Below, piece after piece: positions 22,076-25,881 of a stretch of DNA of 25,881 nt. The first letter of the stretch is position 1. Each line of letters starts with the position of its first letter. The notes beneath the pieces were generated by a model. That model had not been told where the DNA came from. It did no database searches and saw nothing but the letters and a program-made list of their open reading frames with translations. The position numbers were made by a program, and so were the translations under genes. Origin of the DNA: DAOPXV01 sp035352535 (lineage in GTDB: Bacteria > Muiribacteriota > UBA9980); assembly GCA_964545075.1 (NCBI GenBank), contig CAZJFS010000046.1, positions 1 through 25,881 of the forward strand, written 5' to 3'.

Positions 22076-22843
22076 ATGGAAGAGAGATTTTTAAAAAATT
22101 ATAATGTAGATTCCGGCGGAAAGCTGGAAGTTAAAAATATAAACGGCCATATAACCATAACCGGCTGGGAAAAAGATACGGTAGAAGTAGGAGCGTTGAA
22201 AAAAATTTCGCAGGGGGCATTGAGTTCGCTGATCAACGCGTTTGGCTCGCCGATAAATGAAAAAGAAGAATTTGATAATGTTTCAATTGACGTTAAAAAC
22301 GACCGAAACAATATATATGTTGAAACAAGATATTTAAAGCAGGATTCGAAAGTTTCCGTGGATTATGAAATAAAAGTTCCTTTAAATGTTCTGGTCGGCA
22401 CGGTCAAAAACATGAACGGCAGAATTTCACTTGAAAATACTTTGGGCGACTCGAATCTTGAAACGCTGAACGGCAAAATAGAAGTGAATAACGCGAACGG
22501 GACGATAAAGGCGAGGTCCGGCAACGGCGGGATAAGCATATGTAAAACCGCTGGAATTTCGAGTCTTGAAACTTCAAATGGATTGATAGAGGCTGATGTC
22601 AGCGGTATCAAAAACGATATCGACCTTAAATCCAGTAACGGTAAAATAATTATCAACATGCCGAAAAATATAGACGCCGAAATTGAATTGAAAACTTCGG
22701 TCGGTAAGATCTCGGTCAGCGGTTTTGAGCTGGAGAAATCTAATTCATCCGGGAATCGTTTCGAAGGGCGCATAGGAAAGGGCGGTCATCGATTAAGGGC
22801 GGTCACCTCGGTCGGCAAGGTGGAGCTTAACTGTAAAGGCTAG
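22076..22843 (+). CDS. DUF4097-type beta-solenoid protein (LiaG/YvlB-like)
   Basis: A 255-residue protein of the putative-adhesin beta-helix type. Residues 10-110 form the entry strands (GGKLEVKNINGHITITGWEK). From ~115 the repeated 'NGxI-x-N/S' turns typical of DUF4097 appear: KNMNGRISLEN, ETLNGKIEVNNANGTIKARS, GNGGISICK, ETSNGLIEADV, KSSNGKIIINMP, KTSVGKISVSG and TSVGKVELNCK. No signal peptide or membrane anchor is present, although many relatives are extracytoplasmic, so this copy is predicted cytoplasmic. AGGAGG lies six bases before the ATG. It is 76 bases after the repeat protein and ends before a terminator, closing the sigma-factor unit. Confidence 0.82.
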   Translation: MEERFLKNYNVDSGGKLEVKNINGHITITGWEKDTVEVGALKKISQGALSSLINAFGSPINEKEEFDNVSIDVKNDRNNIYVETRYLKQDSKVSVDYEIKVPLNVLVGTVKNMNGRISLENTLGDSNLETLNGKIEVNNANGTIKARSGNGGISICKTAGISSLETSNGLIEADVSGIKNDIDLKSSNGKIIINMPKNIDAEIELKTSVGKISVSGFELEKSNSSGNRFEGRIGKGGHRLRAVTSVGKVELNCKG

Positions 22844-22898
22844 ATCGCCGGGGCGGCTTCAATAATTTGCCCATATACAAAAATACGGGTCATAAAAC

Positions 22899-22933
22899 AA
22901 AACCCGCCGGCGTTAATCGCACCGACGGGTTTT
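22899..22933. terminator. Bidirectional terminator between convergent genes
   Basis: AAAACCCG (22899-22906) and CGGGTTTT (22926-22933) form the base of a long GC-rich hairpin (CCGGCG against CGCACCG above it). T-rich sequence follows on both strands. The fit is slightly better on the minus strand, where a C-A mismatch becomes a G-U pair. It serves the sigma unit (+) and the Pro/Tyr-rich protein gene (-). Confidence 0.8.
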
Positions 22934-22980
22934 ATATTATTATATTAGAATGTATTGATCTTTAATCGTGACTTTTAAGT

Positions 22981-23898
22981 TTAATATCCGTAGTAACCGC
23001 AATAAGGGCAGGTCGGGGCATAGCCGTTAGGATAGTATGAGAATTGGCGTCTGCATCTTGCGCAGTGGTGAATGTGCTCTACCTGGCCGTTGTTTGACGG
23101 ATAGTAGTCGGGCGTGGGGTAGTTAGGATACTGCGGCGGATAGTAGTTCGGCGGATATGTGGGGTATGTAGGCGCTGGCGGGTATGAAGGATAGGTCGGT
23201 GTCGGATACGATGGATATGAAGGATGGTTCTGGTGATGGCCGCCATGGTTGTAAGAGCCGCCGCCGGAGAACGGACCGTTGTCGCCGGGCTGATGATAAA
23301 GGCCGCCGTTCGGCGATTCGTGTAAATGGCCGGGATGGGTCGGATCGTAGTGTTTGCTTACGTCTTGCAGGTCGATAGAATTCATTATAGCGTTTTTAGG
23401 CGCGGGCTGAGCGTTTATCCATTTTAAAAGCGCCGCGGTTCTCGCGTAACTTTCCTGAAATTCTGAAGCGCCTTTTTTGCTGGTGTCAAGCGCCTGATTT
23501 TTAAGAGCGTCCGCGAGATTTTTCACGAACGGCTGGAACGCAAAAACGGCCGGGGATTTTTTCGCTTTTATATAAATTAAAAGTTTTTGGACTTTTGCCT
23601 GAGCGTCCGCTTCATTCTGGCTGATATCGTTAATCATGTCCTGAGAGAATTTTGAGCTATATTCGTTGTATGACTGGAAGTTTTTTAAAACGTCTTCTTT
23701 TTTTACTTCAGGCCTTTGCGCGGCGAAGAGCCAATGTTTGTATTCAAGGATAAACAGCTTATCCTTAACGGCGGTGGAAGTTTCCATTTGCTTGAGCATT
23801 TTCGCATCGACTACGGCGGGTTTTTCAGCGGCAAAAAGGGCCATGGGAGCCATGATTGCAAGGACGATTAAGATTGAAAGAAAACTTTTAAGTTTCAT
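22981..23898 (-). CDS. Exported protein with Pro/Tyr-rich repeats and C-terminal zinc ribbon
   Basis: No family recognised. A 305-residue protein with a signal peptide ending near LFAA (residue 23). Residues 25-175 are helical, with KHWLFAAQRPEVKKEDVLK and further Lys/Ala-rich helices. Residues about 183-225 are rich in His, Gly and Asn. Residues 226-267 are tandem PSYP/PTYP/PNYP units. The end is a compact zinc ribbon with Cys279, Cys282, Cys297 and Cys300 (CARC ... CPYC) followed by Gly-Tyr-Tyr. A zinc ribbon at the end of an exported, low-complexity stalk is unusual, because such ribbons are mostly cytoplasmic. The gene has its own promoter and a terminator, so it is a single-gene unit. 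The role may be in the envelope or at the surface, as the stalk suggests, but this is a guess. Confidence 0.72.
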   Translation of the reverse strand: MKLKSFLSILIVLAIMAPMALFAAEKPAVVDAKMLKQMETSTAVKDKLFILEYKHWLFAAQRPEVKKEDVLKNFQSYNEYSSKFSQDMINDISQNEADAQAKVQKLLIYIKAKKSPAVFAFQPFVKNLADALKNQALDTSKKGASEFQESYARTAALLKWINAQPAPKNAIMNSIDLQDVSKHYDPTHPGHLHESPNGGLYHQPGDNGPFSGGGSYNHGGHHQNHPSYPSYPTPTYPSYPPAPTYPTYPPNYYPPQYPNYPTPDYYPSNNGQVEHIHHCARCRRQFSYYPNGYAPTCPYCGYYGY

Positions 23899-23952
23899 AA
23901 ATTCAGAAATCCCCCTTCTTTAATGTTAATTTTTGTAAACATCTTTACATAT

Positions 23953-23980
23953 ATTATACAACAAAAATTGAAATATTCAA
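23953..23980 (-). promoter_or_regulatory. Sigma-70 promoter of the Pro/Tyr-rich protein gene
   Basis: On the minus strand TTGAAT (23975-23980), a 16-base spacer and TATAAT (23953-23958), about 55 bases before the ATG at 23898. Confidence 0.6.
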
Positions 23981-24067
23981 GCAAATATTATTGAGACCGG
24001 TATCGTTATTTTTAAAACGGATACTTAATCAGTTGCCGGCCGGCTTTAAAAGCGTCTTCAAAACATA

Positions 24068-24096
24068 TTGATTTTCATTTAATTTTATGGTAATAT
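24068..24096 (+). promoter_or_regulatory. Probable sigma-70 promoter of the small exported protein gene
   Basis: TTGATT (24068-24073), a 17-base spacer and TAATAT (24091-24096), about 60 bases upstream of the ATG at 24158. Confidence 0.5.
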
Positions 24097-24157
24097 CAGC
24101 AAAAAAAATGTTGGGAATCCGTATGAAATGCGCTAAAAAATCAGGAGGAAAAATTTA

Positions 24158-24658
24158 ATGAAAAATTTAGTTAAAATATTATTTATTGTCGTGGTTTTCA
24201 TTGCTTTATCTTTCGGCTCGGCTATGGCAAAAGAATATAATAATCCTGACAGCGGAATTTCAGTTTCAATTCCCGACGCATGGAAAGTATCCACCGAAGG
24301 AAACGTTTTTACTGCAAAAACATCCGATGAAGGAATCAGTCTTACTTTTGAATCGGTTAAAGCCGAAGATGTAGAAAAAGCGTTAGCCGAAGCTCAGAAA
24401 GAAATAGAAAATGAGTTGGGGCCATTAACAACCGTTTCTACAAGCGAGATCGAATTAAACGGCCTTGGCGCTTTCGTGGAAGATTGCACGGCCACCGTTA
24501 AAGACGCTAAGATCAGCGTATCTATGATGCTTATCATGACTCCCGATAAAAAAGTCGTTCTTATGTATTACTTCGGCACGGACGAATCCGAAAAGAAGTA
24601 CGAAAAAGAACTTACCGGTATCGTTGAAAGCTTAAAACCCGCAACCGCAAAAAAATAG
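24158..24658 (+). CDS. Small exported protein, DUF1795/PsbP-like
   Basis: A 166-residue protein with a signal peptide cleaved near AMA-KEY (residue 24). The mature part opens with YNNPDSGISVSIPDAWKVST, the usual start of the small PsbP/DUF1795-like fold. It continues with LTFESVKAEDVEKALAEAQK, a charged helix, then strands ending in MMLIMTPDKKVVLMYYFG and a final helix (GIVESLKP). Such proteins are common secreted or periplasmic proteins with poorly known roles. AGGAGG precedes the ATG. Its stop lies two bases from the stop of the convergent gene, with no clear terminator between them. Confidence 0.7.
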   Translation: MKNLVKILFIVVVFIALSFGSAMAKEYNNPDSGISVSIPDAWKVSTEGNVFTAKTSDEGISLTFESVKAEDVEKALAEAQKEIENELGPLTTVSTSEIELNGLGAFVEDCTATVKDAKISVSMMLIMTPDKKVVLMYYFGTDESEKKYEKELTGIVESLKPATAKK

Positions 24659-24660
24659 TT

Positions 24661-25347
24661 TCATTTATTTTTTCCGAATTTGAAGACGTTGCCTGATTTA
24701 GACATGACCAGGCCGTTATTTTCGGCTATTATTTTTAAAGCGGTTTCGTAATAAACGTCCTTGAACTCCACATCCGCGGCTCCTTCAACGGGTTTTTCGA
24801 GGACTGTTATTATTCCGGCCACTTTTCCGATGATTTCTATTAAGGTTCTTATGTCGCAATTGCCATTGGTTTTAACGGATACATATTCGCTTTGAGAATC
24901 GGTTGCCTGATTTTTAGAAACGATCCGGCCGGTGCGCAAGGTTCCGATTTCAGCGGCCGTAAGGGGTTTTTCGGGTGAAAATATATAGACGTTTCCGCTT
25001 TTTTTCATTATCAGTCCGGCCTTTTCAGCAACGGTTTTAAAGGCTTCCTCATAAAAAAAGTCTTTAAATGAAACATTGACTTTATTTTCGCCGCAAGCGC
25101 AGAGAATTATGTTTACGTTCGCCTGCTGAGCGATTGTTTTTAAAACAGCGTGAACGTTGGTTCCGCCTTGCGCGGTTACCATACTTAAAAATTCGTTGGG
25201 GTTTCCCGTTTGAGCCGTTCTGACGGGCGTATTTCCAATATTTACCGGTTCCGTCGAATTGGCGCCGGCGAAAGAAAAAATATTCGAATTAAAGAATATA
25301 CATCCCGAGGCGAGCGATATGCAAAGCAATTTAAACGTCCGGTTCAT
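24661..25347 (-). CDS. Exported protein with two secretin-N/STN-like domains, no secretin channel
   Basis: About 228 residues. The start is taken at ATG 25347 because GGAGG lies just before it; the ATG at 25359 overlaps that site and the stop of the upstream gene (TAATG). The N-terminus is a signal peptide with a long hydrophobic stretch; a Cys in LASGC could be a poor lipobox, but the hydrophobic core continues past it. Two copies of the same fold follow, at about residues 57-125 and 156-225. Both share 'VNVSFKDFFYEEAFKTVAEK-GLIMKKSGNVYIF' or 'VEFKDVYYETALKIIAENNG-VMSKSGNVFKF'-type sequence. This is the secretin N1/STN pattern of PilQ and GspD. The secretin beta-barrel domain is absent, so it may be a periplasmic adaptor or a free-standing sensor domain. 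Confidence 0.75.
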   Translation of the reverse strand: MNRTFKLLCISLASGCIFFNSNIFSFAGANSTEPVNIGNTPVRTAQTGNPNEFLSMVTAQGGTNVHAVLKTIAQQANVNIILCACGENKVNVSFKDFFYEEAFKTVAEKAGLIMKKSGNVYIFSPEKPLTAAEIGTLRTGRIVSKNQATDSQSEYVSVKTNGNCDIRTLIEIIGKVAGIITVLEKPVEGAADVEFKDVYYETALKIIAENNGLVMSKSGNVFKFGKNK

Positions 25348-25358
25348 TTTATCCTCCA

Positions 25359-25718
25359 TTATGCTTCTGATATTTCTTTTATCTTTTTTTTAGTTAAGCT
25401 GTTTAGCACCAGATCGTATGACATATCTATCATTTGTTTTAAAACGTCATCCGGCACATTTCCGTTTAAATCCAATGAGTTCCAGTGTTCCTTATTCATA
25501 TAATATCCGGGTACGATATCAGGAAATTGTCCGCGCAGCTCCTGGCCGAAATACGGATCGCATTTTAATGTGATGATGGCTTTTTTTTCTTTGTCCTCGC
25601 CGTGCATCGCGAACATTTTATCGCCTATGAGATATCTTATTACGTTCCATTCTTCCTTGAAATCTTTTTTGGCGCCTTTTTTAGAGAGGCAGTATTTATC
25701 GAGCCATTTGTATTTCAT
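25359..25718 (-). CDS. YjbR/MmcQ family protein (CyaY-like fold)
   Basis: A 119-residue protein of typical family length. Marks are KDFKEEWNVIRYLIGDKMFA, ITLKCDPYFGQELR, IVPGYYMNKEHWNSLDL and the closing helix MIDMSYDLVLNSL. Members have been called DNA-binding because of a double-wing fold, but the function is not well established. GGAG precedes the ATG. Its stop codon overlaps the first ATG of the STN-domain gene, so the two are probably one transcript from the promoter at 25770-25798, although no functional link is evident. Confidence 0.88.
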   Translation of the reverse strand: MKYKWLDKYCLSKKGAKKDFKEEWNVIRYLIGDKMFAMHGEDKEKKAIITLKCDPYFGQELRGQFPDIVPGYYMNKEHWNSLDLNGNVPDDVLKQMIDMSYDLVLNSLTKKKIKEISEA

Positions 25719-25769
25719 GTGGCAGCTCCGCTATTTAAAAATTAATTTGATCGCAGCATTTATGTGATC

Positions 25770-25798
25770 ATTATACAATAAAATTTATGATACAACAA
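25770..25798 (-). promoter_or_regulatory. Sigma-70 promoter of the YjbR/STN gene pair
   Basis: On the minus strand TTGTTG (25793-25798), a 17-base spacer and TATAAT (25770-25775), about 50 bases before the ATG at 25718. Confidence 0.6.
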
Positions 25799-25881
25799 TA
25801 GCTTTATTCCTCCCGCTTCCAAAAATGGCGGTTTGTATTGGCAAACAGTAAATTAATACGATTATAGCTTGTTTCAATCCA

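Overview
The window reads as one piece of chromosome from an uncultured, deep-branching, probably diderm bacterium. A pilin-like gene at the left edge and tandem secretin N-type domains near the right edge point to an outer-membrane system. A large share of the genes carry signal peptides with no recognisable function. Serpin, clostripain-family protease, class III cyclase and zinc-ribbon/cyclase/TPR genes suggest a Riflebacteria- or Wallbacteria-like lineage, but this is an impression from gene style and not a proven placement. No mobile element, rRNA or tRNA was seen. Several intergenic regions carry near-consensus sigma-70 promoters (TTGACA-17-TATAAT type).

Layout. 1-3.9 kb (+): end of a pilin-like gene, an exported PepSY-like protein, and a chemoreceptor split by a one-base frameshift. 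4.1-8.2 kb: a secreted clostripain-family protease (+), convergent with a two-gene minus-strand unit (exported unknown protein, then exported HExxH metalloprotease) driven by a consensus promoter. 8.3-12.36 kb (-): a nickel-pincer cofactor (lar) operon, larE-larB-(AT-rich exported unknown)-larC, with a consensus promoter and no larA in view. LarC has a roughly 130-residue histidine-rich insertion and an A10 run exactly at its LarC1/LarC2 junction. 12.6-16.6 kb (+): a membrane protein of unknown function, a membrane class IIIb adenylate cyclase, and a secreted serpin with predicted P1 arginine.

16.7-20.3 kb is an accessory-looking strip. It holds a streptothricin-acetyltransferase-like GNAT, an AbrB/MazF toxin-antitoxin pair with its own promoter and operator-like palindrome, a DHCW cupin, a VOC-fold protein, at least two gene remnants, and a decayed zinc-ribbon/cyclase/TPR gene. 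20.3-22.85 kb (+) is a compact three-gene unit: an ECF-like sigma factor, a 400-residue protein made of four ~80-residue repeats, and a DUF4097-type beta-solenoid protein. No anti-sigma factor is recognisable, which makes this the best candidate for an undescribed system. 22.9-25.7 kb: an exported Pro/Tyr-rich protein with a C-terminal zinc ribbon (-), a small exported protein (+), a tandem secretin-N/STN-type protein and a YjbR/MmcQ protein (-). The last 11 bases resemble the start of a common CRISPR repeat class, but one partial copy cannot establish an array.
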